A stretch of 64,000 bases of DNA from Eubacterium xylanophilum ATCC 35991. Lineage in GTDB: Bacteria; Bacillota; Clostridia; Lachnospirales; Lachnospiraceae. The stretch spans positions 1 through 64,000 of the forward strand of contig NZ_JAEB01000011.1 in the NCBI RefSeq assembly GCF_000518685.1, read 5' to 3'. The translations under genes and the position numbers were made by a program. A model generated the notes under the pieces. It did not search any database. It was not told where the DNA came from and saw only the letters and a program-made list of their open reading frames with translations. Every line of letters begins with the position of its first letter. Within the stretch, counting starts at the first letter, position 1. Below are positions 38,657 to 47,926 of the stretch, one piece after another.

Positions 38657-40447
38657 CTAATAAAAAATTGTGTTTGACTTTCTAAGCTGCTCTATAATAT
38701 ATGCAATGTTCTTATTATAATCAAACTCACTATCCGGGAGCTGATGATCAGCCCTTATATCAGTGGTATATTCATCGCCTACCCAATAAACATCCATATC
38801 ACCTTGGATTACAGTCTTTATAATTCTCCTGTCACTTTCAGTCATATTAGTACCTGTAACAATCAGAATCATTCCCGCATCAAGCATAAGATTGGCAACC
38901 TCACCAAATCTTCTTATCTGCTCCTTGTGGTCTTCCTTTCCAGGCTTCTTGGTGTCTGCTCCGACTCCGTATAGGTATGAACCGATACCCATATAATAGA
39001 CGTATCTTCCCTTGTCAATCAGCACTTTTTCAAGGGCCTTTGCCAGCTCCTTCTTGCCGGTATTCTTTTCACCTGTAAGAAGTATGAGTCTAGGTCTCTG
39101 GGCATAATGGTCAATTCTCGTCTCGGAATCAACCTCTCCGGTTTCCCACTTATAATTACGAAGTCTTGTAGATGTGCGGATATCCGCCTCGTCATCCACA
39201 AGTGATTCCGTGATAATTCCACCGCCGGCAATCTCGTACTCATCGACAATTACAAATCTACTCGTAGCTGCATTCTCCTCCACAAGGTCAAATGCAATAG
39301 GCTTCTCTGTCTTAATGACAACCTCACCGACTTCGTTTTTCTCAATCACAGAAAAATCGCCCTCTGACGAGAGATTCGAAGAATTAATAACTCCCTTAAT
39401 CTCTTCAATCTCCATGCGAACCTTCTCGCCGCCTATTTTTAAGAAATAATTCTTACCTGGCGCCAAAGGCTTCTTACCAAGCCAAAATACATTGGCCGCT
39501 ATCCTCGACGAACTCTTAGGCTCCATCTCACCCTTGATTGCCATAATCTCACCGCGGGTAATATAAATCTGCTCCTTAATGGTAAATCCGATAGCCATTC
39601 CAGGCTTACCTTCTAAAATAGGTGGGGCATTAAATGTCTCTATCGTCTTAATGTGGCTTTTCTTTCCCGATGGATAGAATACAACTTCATCCCCGGGCCT
39701 AATTGTTCCCGACTCTATGGTACCGGCGACAATTCTTCTGTCATCGCCGTTTTTCGTGAATTTATAGACATCCTGAACCGGCATTCTAAATGCCTGCTTG
39801 TCCTTTTCTTCCTCACACTCAAACCCGTCAAGCACTTGGAGAATGTCCATTCCGTCATACCAAGGCATCTTATCACTTGGTTTTACGATATTCTCACCCT
39901 GAAATGCACTTACGGGGAGCACAAACTTTGGCTGAATATTTATCTGCTTTAAAAACTCGAGATACTCTGCCTTGACCTTCTCAAATACCTCCTGAGAATA
40001 GTCCACCAAATCCATCTTGTTGATTACAACTGCAATCTGCTTGATCCCAAGCATTGACAGCATATATGCGTGTCTCCTTGAATTCTCCTGAACACCTTCC
40101 TTGGCATCTATCATGAGCAGTGCCGCACTAGCTCTGGCCGCTCCCGTAATCATGTTTTTCAAGAATTCTATGTGCCCCGGCGCATCAAGAATAATATAAT
40201 CTCTCTTCTCTGTCTTAAAAAAGCACCTCGCCGTGTCTATCGTTATTCCCTGAGACTGCTCGTCCTTCAGGGCATCCAACAAAAATGCATACTCAAACGG
40301 CTTCGAATTGCGTCGACATGTCTCCTTAACCTGCTCTAACTTACCCTGTGGAAGGGAATCAGTATCTGCGAGAAGACGTCCCATAAGGGTACTCTTACCG
40401 TGATCAACGTGACCAACGATAACTATGTTCATATCTTCTTTCTTCAT
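38657..40447 (-). CDS. cysN: Sulfate adenylyltransferase subunit 1 CysN with degenerate APS-kinase-like tail
   Basis: CysN is the GTPase subunit of ATP sulfurylase and works with CysD to make APS from ATP and sulfate. Residues about 1-440 carry the translation-factor GTPase fold: P-loop '[15 protein letters not shown]', 'DAPGH', 'NKMD' and two beta-barrels. Residues about 445-596 align with CysC but are degraded. The P-loop reads 'GEKNTGKK' instead of GLSGSGKS, and the DGDN motif is replaced by 'MGIGS'. '[17 protein letters not shown]' still matches. So this is a CysNC-type fusion whose kinase part is probably inactive, next to an intact separate cysC. Its ATG overlaps the cysD stop as TAATG. 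Confidence 0.93.
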   Translation of the reverse strand: MKKEDMNIVIVGHVDHGKSTLMGRLLADTDSLPQGKLEQVKETCRRNSKPFEYAFLLDALKDEQSQGITIDTARCFFKTEKRDYIILDAPGHIEFLKNMITGAARASAALLMIDAKEGVQENSRRHAYMLSMLGIKQIAVVINKMDLVDYSQEVFEKVKAEYLEFLKQINIQPKFVLPVSAFQGENIVKPSDKMPWYDGMDILQVLDGFECEEEKDKQAFRMPVQDVYKFTKNGDDRRIVAGTIESGTIRPGDEVVFYPSGKKSHIKTIETFNAPPILEGKPGMAIGFTIKEQIYITRGEIMAIKGEMEPKSSSRIAANVFWLGKKPLAPGKNYFLKIGGEKVRMEIEEIKGVINSSNLSSEGDFSVIEKNEVGEVVIKTEKPIAFDLVEENAATSRFVIVDEYEIAGGGIITESLVDDEADIRTSTRLRNYKWETGEVDSETRIDHYAQRPRLILLTGEKNTGKKELAKALEKVLIDKGRYVYYMGIGSYLYGVGADTKKPGKEDHKEQIRRFGEVANLMLDAGMILIVTGTNMTESDRRIIKTVIQGDMDVYWVGDEYTTDIRADHQLPDSEFDYNKNIAYIIEQLRKSNTIFY

Positions 40448-41328
40448 TACATATACCCTTCCTTTCTGAGTTCCTCAAGTCCTCCGCCACCCTCTTTGTC
40501 CTGAGCTCTACCTGATCGCTCAGCAATATTGGCAAATTTTCCAGTCTTCAATTCTTCTATAATATCATCAACATTTTTCGCTGTAGAATCTACCGTTCCC
40601 GTACATGGGGCACACCCCAGCGAGCGATACCTCTTTCCGTTCCCCTGATCAAAGTAAAGCGGAACTACCGGAATATTTTCACGCTTGATATACTCCCATA
40701 TATCTAGCTCCGTCCAATCGAGCAATGGGTGAACTCGCACATGCGTCCCCGGCGCCCAATCGGTCTTATACTGATTCCAAAACTCAGGTGGCTGGTCTCC
40801 CACATCCCAGTCATTGTTCTTATCACGCGGTGAAAAATACCTCTCCTTAGAGCGGCTACCCTCCTCATCAGCGCGAACTCCAACAATTACACCAGTATAC
40901 GGCTCAATGTTGACATCCTTCTCGTAAATTCCCTTGCTATGGTTAAATCTATATCTAGGCCAAGACGCATTAAGTGTATTAGTCAAAGCTTCCGTCTTAA
41001 GTGCTCTACAACACTCGATATGGGTAGCATTGCCATCTGGGAAAGTCTGCTTTTTCTCCAGAGCTTCAGTATTCTCTCCATAAATCATGTCAAGATTCCA
41101 CTCCGCAGCCAATCTATCCCTATACTCTGTCATCTCTGGAATCTTATAATGTGTATCTACATGAACCAATGGAATTGGCACATGCCCAAAAAAAGCTTTT
41201 CTCGCAAGCCATAACAAAACCGTGCTATCCTTACCTATCGACCACAACATACACAAATTACCTAATTCACTGTATGCCTCTCTCAAAATATGCACACTCT
41301 TGTACTCTAGCATGTCTAGATGTTCCAT
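40447..41328 (-). CDS. cysD: Sulfate adenylyltransferase subunit 2 CysD
   Basis: CysD is the catalytic N-type ATP pyrophosphatase subunit of ATP sulfurylase. The 293-residue protein shows the PP-loop as '[20 protein letters not shown]', plus '[18 protein letters not shown]' and a C-terminal '[11 protein letters not shown]' segment. It is the first gene of the cluster and couples to cysN by a one-base overlap. No cysH or sulfite reductase gene is in the window. The activated sulfate may therefore feed the sulfotransferase rather than, or in addition to, assimilation. Confidence 0.94.
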   Translation of the reverse strand: MEHLDMLEYKSVHILREAYSELGNLCMLWSIGKDSTVLLWLARKAFFGHVPIPLVHVDTHYKIPEMTEYRDRLAAEWNLDMIYGENTEALEKKQTFPDGNATHIECCRALKTEALTNTLNASWPRYRFNHSKGIYEKDVNIEPYTGVIVGVRADEEGSRSKERYFSPRDKNNDWDVGDQPPEFWNQYKTDWAPGTHVRVHPLLDWTELDIWEYIKRENIPVVPLYFDQGNGKRYRSLGCAPCTGTVDSTAKNVDDIIEELKTGKFANIAERSGRAQDKEGGGGLEELRKEGYM

Positions 41329-41363
41329 ATCTTCTTTAACCTCATTTCTTCTCGAAATTCCCT

Positions 41364-41394
41364 ATTTGTCGGCGTTTTCGCATTTGCGACAAAT
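41364..41394. promoter_or_regulatory. Inverted repeat in the cysD leader
   Basis: ATTTGTCG and CGACAAAT (41364-41371 and 41387-41394) flank 15 nt. They lie about 36 nt upstream of cysD and downstream of an AT-rich region with several TATAAT-like boxes on the minus strand. A regulator site or leader hairpin for sulfate-activation genes is plausible. Confidence 0.45.
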
Positions 41395-41481
41395 CACCAT
41401 TGAATATTATATTATATAAATGTGGCAAAATTGTGAAGAGAGTTCATTAAGTTTTTAGAGGGCCCCATTCCCCCTCCAAAC

Positions 41482-41510
41482 TTGCCTTTTCCTTACTTTT
41501 GTTGTATCAT
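41482..41510 (+). promoter_or_regulatory. Promoter of the 41541 membrane protein gene
   Basis: TTGCCT (41482-41487), 17 nt, TATCAT (41505-41510), 30 nt before the ATG. Confidence 0.5.
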
Positions 41511-41540
41511 TAACTAGATACTATCCCAAGGAGGTTACTG

Positions 41541-42188
41541 ATGACTGATAGTAATAAACAAAAAAAATTCTATTTTCTTCTAAAAAGCCTTGCCATAGTG
41601 GTGGCAAGTTTGGTTGCATTGTGGGAATTTATACAATTATTTGTTAGTTATGACATCCCGCAAGTAATAGTGATTATGCCTATTATAGGGCTATTGACCG
41701 CTTTGATTGTTGGCAAGTACTTTTTTATTCCCACAGTACTTGGATTGATTATGTCTGCTACATATCTCAATTTTGAGAAAGAACCACAATTCATCGCAAA
41801 CAATGCATCTGACTTATCTACATTTTTAAATCTTGGAATAATAATTGTTGTATTCACATTTATCGGTGCGGCGGGTGGACTAATTCTCAGGAAGGTCGTC
41901 AAGGGACTTGATACAAAGATATTAAAACCACTCCTCGCCATTGCAGGAATCGCCCTTGCTATCGCACCGGGAATAGTCTTTTACAAAAATCCACTTTATC
42001 CTATTTTCCCGCGAACTTCCATAAGCGCGGCGGCTAAGCAGTTTGAGAAACCAGATTACAAGATAGTGAAGACAACAATACTATACAATTTCGACTCATT
42101 GGAATACGAAGCTAGAGTGGTGATGGTTGATGGTGTCATCTATCCACTTTATTATAATTCTTCCGATAGAAAATGGTCCGTGAAATAG
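41541..42188 (+). CDS. Integral membrane protein of unknown function
   Basis: This 215-residue protein has about five hydrophobic segments (near residues 10-30, 36-52, 54-70, 85-108 and 125-145) followed by a hydrophilic C-terminal domain of about 65 residues, probably beta-rich. I do not recognise the family. An AAGGAGG site lies just upstream of the ATG. It stands between the sulfate-activation cluster, which points the other way, and the thrS T-box, and appears to be monocistronic. No function is proposed. Confidence 0.75.
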   Translation: MTDSNKQKKFYFLLKSLAIVVASLVALWEFIQLFVSYDIPQVIVIMPIIGLLTALIVGKYFFIPTVLGLIMSATYLNFEKEPQFIANNASDLSTFLNLGIIIVVFTFIGAAGGLILRKVVKGLDTKILKPLLAIAGIALAIAPGIVFYKNPLYPIFPRTSISAAAKQFEKPDYKIVKTTILYNFDSLEYEARVVMVDGVIYPLYYNSSDRKWSVK

Positions 42189-42210
42189 ACAATTTTCTTC
42201 CCCCTACCCC

Positions 42211-42239
42211 TTGACATCCCAAGAAAAAGAGTCTATAAT
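42211..42239 (+). promoter_or_regulatory. Consensus promoter of thrS
   Basis: TTGACA (42211-42216), 17 nt, TATAAT (42234-42239): a perfect sigma-A consensus just before the T-box leader. Confidence 0.85.
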
Positions 42240-42244
42240 TTACC

Positions 42245-42500
42245 CTAACACGATGACGAGACGAGTAACATGTGGAAGATGCCAGAGAGGAGCGCAAGTG
42301 CTGGAAGCGTTCTCATACGGAAGCATGCGAAGACTACCTCTGAGTGCCCCCAATCCGGGCCGTTTGCAACGTTACAGCTAATGAAGCCGGGTATTGATAT
42401 CAAGTGCTTTTGGTGCTATTATCTAATGCCAATTAGGGTGGAACCGCGGAATATGATTATTACCGTCCCTATGAACACTAAGTGTTTATAGGGATTTTTT
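42245..42500 (+). ncRNA. T-box leader (threonine) of thrS
   Basis: A tRNA-sensing T-box riboswitch controls thrS. The leader starts with a Stem I-type 'GATGACGAGACGAGTAAC'. The invariant T-box AGGGTGGAACCGCG is at 42435-42448. A terminator follows at 42466-42500. In the candidate specifier region near 42334-42341 the stretch ACTACC offers two threonine codons (ACT, ACC), in keeping with the downstream gene; which one is used cannot be settled by eye. Uncharged tRNA(Thr) should stabilise the antiterminator and allow read-through. Confidence 0.9.
42466..42500 (+). terminator. T-box terminator
   Basis: TCCCTATGAACACT pairs with AGTGTTTATAGGGA and is followed by seven Ts. It competes with the antiterminator formed by the T-box sequence. 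Confidence 0.9.
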
Positions 42501-42537
42501 TATTGGGAAATACAATACGAAAGGAAAGTGATTATTA

Positions 42538-44490
42538 ATGAAAGTAGTACTTAAAGACGGTTCAAGCAAAGAGTACGAATCAGCAATGTCCATTATTGAT
42601 ATCGCCAAGGATATTAGCGAAGGACTTGCACGTGTTGCCTGTGCAGCAGAACTTGACGGAGAGGTAGTGGACCTCAGAACAGTAGTAGACGGAGAACATG
42701 AATTAAATATACTTACATTTGACAGTGAAGGTGGTCGTAGAGCGTATAGACATACTGCTTCACACGTTTTGGCACAGGCTATTAAGAGACTTTATCCGGA
42801 TGCCAAGTGTGCCATCGGACCTTCTATTGAAGATGGATTCTATTATGATTTTGATATGGAGTCTCTCGACAGAGAAGCACTCGACAATATCGAGAAGGAA
42901 ATCAAGAAAGTTATCAAGGAGGGATTTCCTATTGAGCGCTTTACTCTCTCAAGAGATGAGGCCATCAAGCTTATGGAGGAACGTCAGGAGCCTTACAAGG
43001 TTGAGTTGATTAATGATCTCCCTGAGGATGCCGAGATTTCATTCTATCAGCAGGGTGAATTCATCGACCTCTGTGCAGGTCCTCACCTTATGAGCACAAA
43101 GCCACTCAAGGCTGTTAAGCTCATTTCTTCTTCAGGCGCATACTGGCGCGGAAGCGAGAAAAACAAGATGCTCACACGTATCTATGGAACAGCTTATACA
43201 AAAAAAGCTGACCTCGATGCCTACCTCGAGCACCTTGAGGACATTAAGAAGCGCGACCACAATAAACTTGGTCGAGAGATGGAGATTTTCACAACTGTCG
43301 ATGTAATTGGACAGGGTCTCCCACTCATAATGCCAAATGGCGTTAAAATCATGAACAAACTCAAGAGATGGATTGAGGACGAGGAAGATCGTCGTGGCTA
43401 TGTGAGAACACAGACACCACTTATGGCCAAATCAGATCTCTATAAGATTTCAGGACACTGGGATCACTACAAGGACGGAATGTTTGTCCTTGGCGACGAG
43501 GAGAAAGACAAGGAAGTATTTGCACTTCGCCCTATGACATGTCCATTCCAGTACTATGTCTATAAGGCCAGTCGCAAGTCCTACAGAGATTTGCCTTGCC
43601 GATATGGTGAGACTTCTACGCTCTTCAGAAATGAGGATTCAGGAGAGATGCACGGACTTACACGAGTTCGCCAGTTTACGATTTCAGAGGGACACCTCAT
43701 CGTTCGCCCAGACCAGATGGTTTCTGAGTTCAAGGACTGTATCGCACTTGCACAGTATTGCCTTCAGACTCTCGGTCTTGAGGAAGATGTAACTTATCAT
43801 CTCTCAAAGTGGGATCCTGAAAACTCAGACAAGTATGAAGGTTCTGCAGAAGTTTGGGAGGAGACAGAGGGAAGCATCCGTCAGATTCTCAACGAGTTAA
43901 ATATTCCATTCACAGAGGATGTGGGAGAGGCCGCATTCTATGGACCAAAGGTTGATATCAATGCCAAAAATGTTTATGGCAAGGAAGATACAATGATTAC
44001 AATTCAGTGGGATGCTCTTATTGCCGAGAAATTTGACATGTATTATATCGATGAAAACGGCGACAAACAGCGCCCTTACATCATCCATCGTACATCTATT
44101 GGATGCTACGAGAGAACACTCGCTTGGCTTATCGAGAAGTATTCAGGACTTTTCCCAACATGGCTTTGTCCTGAGCAGGTTAGAGTCCTTCCTATCTCAG
44201 AAAAATATTCCGACTATGCGCAAAAAGTATATGAGGAACTCTACAAGAACGGCATCGACGTAACAGTTGACAACCGATCTGAGAAAATTGGATTCAAGAT
44301 TCGTGAGGCAAGACTTAAGAGAGTGCCTTACATGCTCATTGTAGGTCAGAAGGAAGAAGAGGAAGGCGTAGTTTCCGTGCGCAGCCGTTTCTGCGGCGAT
44401 GAAGGCCAGAAGCCTCTCGGAACATTTTTACAGGATATCTTGAAGGAAATCGAGACAAAGGAAATTCGTCAGGTTGAGGTTCAGGATTAA
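42538..44490 (+). CDS. thrS: Threonyl-tRNA synthetase
   Basis: ThrS charges tRNA(Thr). The 650-residue class II enzyme has an N-terminal TGS domain (about 1-62), an editing domain with 'HTASHVLAQAIKRLYPD' and 'YYDFDME', the catalytic core ('ALRPMTCPFQYYVYK', motif 2 'FRNEDSGEMHGLTRVRQF', motif 3 'IGCYERTLAWLIEKY') and an anticodon-binding domain ('WLCPEQVRVLPIS'). Family length is normal. An AAAGGAAA site precedes the ATG. It is controlled by the T-box leader and is followed 28 nt later by a DUF4190 gene. Confidence 0.98.
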   Translation: MKVVLKDGSSKEYESAMSIIDIAKDISEGLARVACAAELDGEVVDLRTVVDGEHELNILTFDSEGGRRAYRHTASHVLAQAIKRLYPDAKCAIGPSIEDGFYYDFDMESLDREALDNIEKEIKKVIKEGFPIERFTLSRDEAIKLMEERQEPYKVELINDLPEDAEISFYQQGEFIDLCAGPHLMSTKPLKAVKLISSSGAYWRGSEKNKMLTRIYGTAYTKKADLDAYLEHLEDIKKRDHNKLGREMEIFTTVDVIGQGLPLIMPNGVKIMNKLKRWIEDEEDRRGYVRTQTPLMAKSDLYKISGHWDHYKDGMFVLGDEEKDKEVFALRPMTCPFQYYVYKASRKSYRDLPCRYGETSTLFRNEDSGEMHGLTRVRQFTISEGHLIVRPDQMVSEFKDCIALAQYCLQTLGLEEDVTYHLSKWDPENSDKYEGSAEVWEETEGSIRQILNELNIPFTEDVGEAAFYGPKVDINAKNVYGKEDTMITIQWDALIAEKFDMYYIDENGDKQRPYIIHRTSIGCYERTLAWLIEKYSGLFPTWLCPEQVRVLPISEKYSDYAQKVYEELYKNGIDVTVDNRSEKIGFKIREARLKRVPYMLIVGQKEEEEGVVSVRSRFCGDEGQKPLGTFLQDILKEIETKEIRQVEVQD

Positions 44491-44518
44491 CCACCGCCTC
44501 GCAACAGGAGGATAATGT

Positions 44519-44929
44519 ATGGAAAATAAGAATAACACAAATGCCGTACTCTCCCTGGTGTTCGGAATAATTTCAATTCTGACTGCTTGTACTTGGTATT
44601 TTAGTATTATAAATGGTACAATTGCCATTATCGTCGGAGTATTTGCGCTGAAAAGCCCACTCCGCAAACGTCGCGAGCTCGCTTATGCGGGCATCGTGAC
44701 GGGAAGTGTCGGAATTCTGATTGGAATTTCCGTTGCAATCGTCTATATTTTTCTGTATTCATCTGCGGGATCAGATTACCTCAACGCCCTGCCGGGCAAG
44801 GAATTTCCGAGTCAAGCGTCACCTACGCCTATGCCGGAAGTTCCAAAGGTGCCTGATGCCCTGGATGACAATACAGGTGAAGATATAATGTTTAAACTTA
44901 ATTATTTGAGAAATATTGTAGGAATTTAA
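44519..44929 (+). CDS. DUF4190-like membrane protein
   Basis: This 136-residue protein has two or three hydrophobic segments with the pattern 'AVLSLVFGIISILTAC' and 'LAYAGIVTGSVGILIG' typical of DUF4190 proteins, followed by a Pro-rich stretch and a short hydrophilic tail. The function is unknown; such proteins are small membrane proteins often found in tandem. An AGGAGG site precedes the ATG. It follows thrS by 28 nt and precedes a related gene by 18 nt, so the two are probably co-transcribed with thrS by read-through. Confidence 0.75.
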   Translation: MENKNNTNAVLSLVFGIISILTACTWYFSIINGTIAIIVGVFALKSPLRKRRELAYAGIVTGSVGILIGISVAIVYIFLYSSAGSDYLNALPGKEFPSQASPTPMPEVPKVPDALDDNTGEDIMFKLNYLRNIVGI

Positions 44930-44947
44930 GAGAAAGGAGATATTACA

Positions 44948-45505
44948 ATGGATAATAATACCCCAAATAATGATTACAATCAAGGGGCAAACCCAGGCAA
45001 TAACCAACCCTATAATCAAAATAATAACTCGAATTTTAGAGATGTTGATCAACCTCAAAATGGTTCATACACTCTAAACCAACCCTATAATCAAAATGAT
45101 CAGTATAACAACGGACAAATGCCATACAATCAGCCGGTTTATACTAACAATAACAACGAAGAAGAAGACCATCTCAAGGGCATGGCAATCGCCAGTATCG
45201 TCCTTGGAGTTGTTTCCATTCTATGTTGCTGTTGCTACGGATTGAACCTTCTACTTGCTATTATAGGTTTAATTCTAGGTATAATCGCAACTATTAAAGG
45301 AACCGGAAAAGGCAAAAGTCTTGGTATTGTTGGACTTGTTATAAGTGGTATTTCATTCGCAATTGGACTTGTGTTGATCTGCGTCTTTGCTTCAACCATC
45401 GATTGGTCACAGGTAACGCCTGAGAATTTGGATTCATATAAGTACATTGATCCAAATGATGAAGAGCAAGTTAGAGAATGGCTTCAGCAGTTCTTTAAAA
45501 AATAA
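44948..45505 (+). CDS. DUF4190-like membrane protein with Asn/Gln/Tyr-rich head
   Basis: This 185-residue protein begins with about 75 residues of low-complexity Asn, Gln, Pro and Tyr ('QPYNQNNNSNF', 'QPYNQNDQYNNGQMPYNQP'). Two membrane segments of DUF4190 type follow ('AIASIVLGVVSILCCCCYG', 'GIVGLVISGISFAIGLVLI') and then a short acidic tail. The low-complexity head is probably disordered. It is a paralogue in tandem with the gene before it. AAAGGAG precedes the ATG. A bidirectional hairpin follows. The function is unknown. Confidence 0.8.
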   Translation: MDNNTPNNDYNQGANPGNNQPYNQNNNSNFRDVDQPQNGSYTLNQPYNQNDQYNNGQMPYNQPVYTNNNNEEEDHLKGMAIASIVLGVVSILCCCCYGLNLLLAIIGLILGIIATIKGTGKGKSLGIVGLVISGISFAIGLVLICVFASTIDWSQVTPENLDSYKYIDPNDEEQVREWLQQFFKK

Positions 45506-45531
45506 TTGGGGCTGTCACACTAAGGCAGTCT

Positions 45532-45612
45532 AAAAACAGGAAGAGTCCAACCGACTCGAGACGAGGTGTATGCGCATTGAAGTCTCTCTCTGGTTGGCCT
45601 CTTCCTGTTTTA
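45532..45612. terminator. Bidirectional terminator between converging genes
   Basis: Arms at 45533-45552 and 45592-45611 form a near-perfect 20-bp stem (AACAGGAAGAG / CTCTTCCTGTT, plus CCAACC/GGTTGG) with flanking A and T tracts. The right arm overlaps the subtilase stop codon. Just before it, 45508-45530 carries an unpaired GGGGCTGTCACACTAAGG resembling the 5' arm of the terminator at 2209-2260. Confidence 0.8.
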
Positions 45613-47316
45613 GTTCTTTTTCGGAACTGTCACATACGTGTACTGTGAAAATGGTCCGTTCGCTATCTTCTCACCGTCTATTTTATCGCTTCCATAATCA
45701 CTATAAATAAACGGCCTAACCTTTACACACCACCTGTTCCTTATAGGCTGTGGAAGACTCAGGCAATTTATCCTAGTAGATACACCAGCAGCACTCATAC
45801 TTTTTCTTTTAATCGTTTTGCAGCATTTAAAATTCATAACCGGATCTCCCCCGGATACATATATTCTGTATCCGTCTGCGTACCTATTGAACCTTAATGT
45901 AATCAACATTTCACAATAATTTTTAGTCCAAACAGCGTATGCCGAAGGCGCAGGATCCTTCAAATTGGTCAGACATTCATAATTTGCCTTTTGCACCGCA
46001 TAACCAGCATCCAAAAGTCCATGTCCATAATACAAACTGCTTCCAATATTTTGAGCAGTATTATATAAAATCTTCTCACACTTGGAGTTACTCGTAATTC
46101 CTAGACTCTTCATCATTGCTATTGTAGCAGTTACCATCGGCGTTGCCATGGACGTTCCTGACATAGTCATTAATCCCGCAGAATTAGTTGTATTCGACGA
46201 ACTTTCTATTGAATCTCCCGGCGCTGCAATATCCACATTTCCATAATTTGAAAATCCAGCAAGTTTGTTGGCTGAATCTGTAGCTGAAACAGAAATCACA
46301 TTTTCATAATCGGATGGATAATACGGAAAATCAGTTGTATCAAGCGAAGCATTTCCCTTAGCCGCAACTACTAATACCCCAGCCTCGTAGGCATTATTAA
46401 TAGCTGTTTGAACTGCATCACTGTGACTTCTTCCGGCAATACTCATATTTATAACATCTGCTCCATTTGCAACTGCATATTGAATCGCCTTAACGACATC
46501 CGCATCTTCAAAAACCTTCATTGTCATTCCACGCTTAGGATCGTCATATATGTGTACCGCTTTGATAGCCATCAATTTGCATACATCATTACTTCCTCCT
46601 GTAGCAACTCCAGCAGTTCCTATTCTATTATTCGCTTTTGCTGCAATAATTCCTGCCACATGGGTTCCATGTCCCATCTCATCAGGTTTACTTTGAGCGG
46701 ATAATTTTTCATAACCACCATCCACTTCACTTCTAATATCAACAGAATAATCATCAAGATACATTCCCGCAAAATCAGGATTTTTGACTTGCAATCCTGA
46801 ATCTATGACAGCCACGTATTGGGTATCGAGGCGTGAGTTTTTTATGTCTTTCCAAGCAGGTTCTACATTTATATTAGATAGGTATGTCTGTTTACCCACA
46901 AAAGTATCATCTAGATCGATAGACTCAACCTCAGTAGTGGAAAAATTGCAATCTACCGACTCAACACCACTCTTGTCCTCAATCCTGTCCATGGCATCCA
47001 TCAAACCAATTTTATTCTTGACATCAACTGCAACAATAGTCTTGTAATCTTTCTTTTTTAGATACTTCTTTAACCTCTCCCGCTTTTTCTTCGGAAGCTT
47101 GTTGTTAATGTCAAATTTTCCGCTGATGATCTCATAACCATCGGCCAATCCCTTAGTGATCTTGTCAATCTTCTTCTCTCCAACGTCTCCATCGAGAGTA
47201 ACTAACACCTCATCTGCTCCCTTAGCACTAATTATTGCATTATCTGAAAATGCAACAAGTCCACAAACACTGGCAGCAAATAAGATATTGCCCATAATTT
47301 TACTTACTTTTTTCAT
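45610..47316 (-). CDS. Secreted subtilisin-family serine protease (S8)
   Basis: This 568-residue exported protease has a signal peptide (about 1-32) and an inhibitor-I9-like propeptide (about 35-125). The subtilase domain carries the triad Asp172 ('YVAVIDSGLQV'), His216 ('GHGTHVAGI') and Ser389 ('MSGTSMATP'), with oxyanion Asn322. The C-terminal 120 residues look like a fibronectin-III-type beta domain. The start is the ATG at 47316 with AAGGAGA upstream; a longer frame to 47358 has no site. It has its own promoter (47361-47388). It probably acts in nutrient proteolysis or processing of surface proteins. Confidence 0.93.
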   Translation of the reverse strand: MKKVSKIMGNILFAASVCGLVAFSDNAIISAKGADEVLVTLDGDVGEKKIDKITKGLADGYEIISGKFDINNKLPKKKRERLKKYLKKKDYKTIVAVDVKNKIGLMDAMDRIEDKSGVESVDCNFSTTEVESIDLDDTFVGKQTYLSNINVEPAWKDIKNSRLDTQYVAVIDSGLQVKNPDFAGMYLDDYSVDIRSEVDGGYEKLSAQSKPDEMGHGTHVAGIIAAKANNRIGTAGVATGGSNDVCKLMAIKAVHIYDDPKRGMTMKVFEDADVVKAIQYAVANGADVINMSIAGRSHSDAVQTAINNAYEAGVLVVAAKGNASLDTTDFPYYPSDYENVISVSATDSANKLAGFSNYGNVDIAAPGDSIESSSNTTNSAGLMTMSGTSMATPMVTATIAMMKSLGITSNSKCEKILYNTAQNIGSSLYYGHGLLDAGYAVQKANYECLTNLKDPAPSAYAVWTKNYCEMLITLRFNRYADGYRIYVSGGDPVMNFKCCKTIKRKSMSAAGVSTRINCLSLPQPIRNRWCVKVRPFIYSDYGSDKIDGEKIANGPFSQYTYVTVPKKN

Positions 47317-47360
47317 AATAATCTCCTTAAAAGTTTTATATAGTTTATACCCCCACAAGC

Positions 47361-47388
47361 ATTATACCATATTTCTTATTTCAAGCAA
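47361..47388 (-). promoter_or_regulatory. Promoter of the subtilase gene
   Basis: On the minus strand TTGCTT (47383-47388), 16 nt, TATAAT (47361-47366) preceded by TGG. It overlaps the terminator of the gene upstream. Confidence 0.6.
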
Positions 47389-47415
47389 AGAGGAGACCCA
47401 CTCGGTCTCCTCTTT
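47387..47415 (-). terminator. Terminator after the flavodoxin gene
   Basis: AAAGAGGAGACC and GGTCTCCTCTTT form a 12-bp stem with a 5-nt loop, 30 nt after the flavodoxin stop. Confidence 0.75.
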
Positions 47416-47444
47416 CGTTAATAATATTATATCAAGGAAAAACT

Positions 47445-47864
47445 TTATGCTAATGCTCCTCCAAGCGCCTCGCATGCAGCAATAGCACTATCATCAGGAG
47501 CGTCGTTAGCCATCACACTATCTACAACAAGTGTAGCTCCCGCCGCATTGCAGCGCTCCTCCCAATCACGCATCCACTGGCCATCGCCCCAGCCGTATGA
47601 ACCAAACAAAGCAATCTTCTTGCCACCAAGTGATGATTCAACAGATGTAAACATTGGATCAAACTCTACCTCTTCGAGGACCTCAGCTCCCATTGCCGGG
47701 CATCCAAATGCTATCCCATCATACTGTGCAACCTTATCTGCCGTAAACTCAGGTCCAAATACATCAACCTCAGCTCCCTTTGCTTTAGCTCCGTCAACAA
47801 CGGCATTTGCCATAGCTTCAGTGTTACCTGTTCCACTCCAATATACAACTGCAACTTTACTCAT
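47445..47864 (-). CDS. Flavodoxin
   Basis: This 139-residue FMN protein is a short-chain flavodoxin that shuttles electrons in place of ferredoxin. The phosphate-binding loop 'YWSGTGNTEAMANAV' is at the N-terminus and the FMN-contact loops 'CPAMGAEVLEE' and 'GSYGWGDGQWM' follow. I chose the ATG at 47864 with GAGG 8 nt upstream over one two codons earlier. The DUF3793 gene lies directly upstream on the same strand, a pairing seen in many clostridia. Confidence 0.94.
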   Translation of the reverse strand: MSKVAVVYWSGTGNTEAMANAVVDGAKAKGAEVDVFGPEFTADKVAQYDGIAFGCPAMGAEVLEEVEFDPMFTSVESSLGGKKIALFGSYGWGDGQWMRDWEERCNAAGATLVVDSVMANDAPDDSAIAACEALGGALA

Positions 47865-47926
47865 AATCAATACCTCATTCTTTCTATATTTTTAGACAAA
47901 TATTCTGTCTGTCTTTACGATAATAT

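Noticed and set aside
42270-42491. 73-codon frame before thrS
   Set aside because: It lies wholly within the T-box leader RNA.
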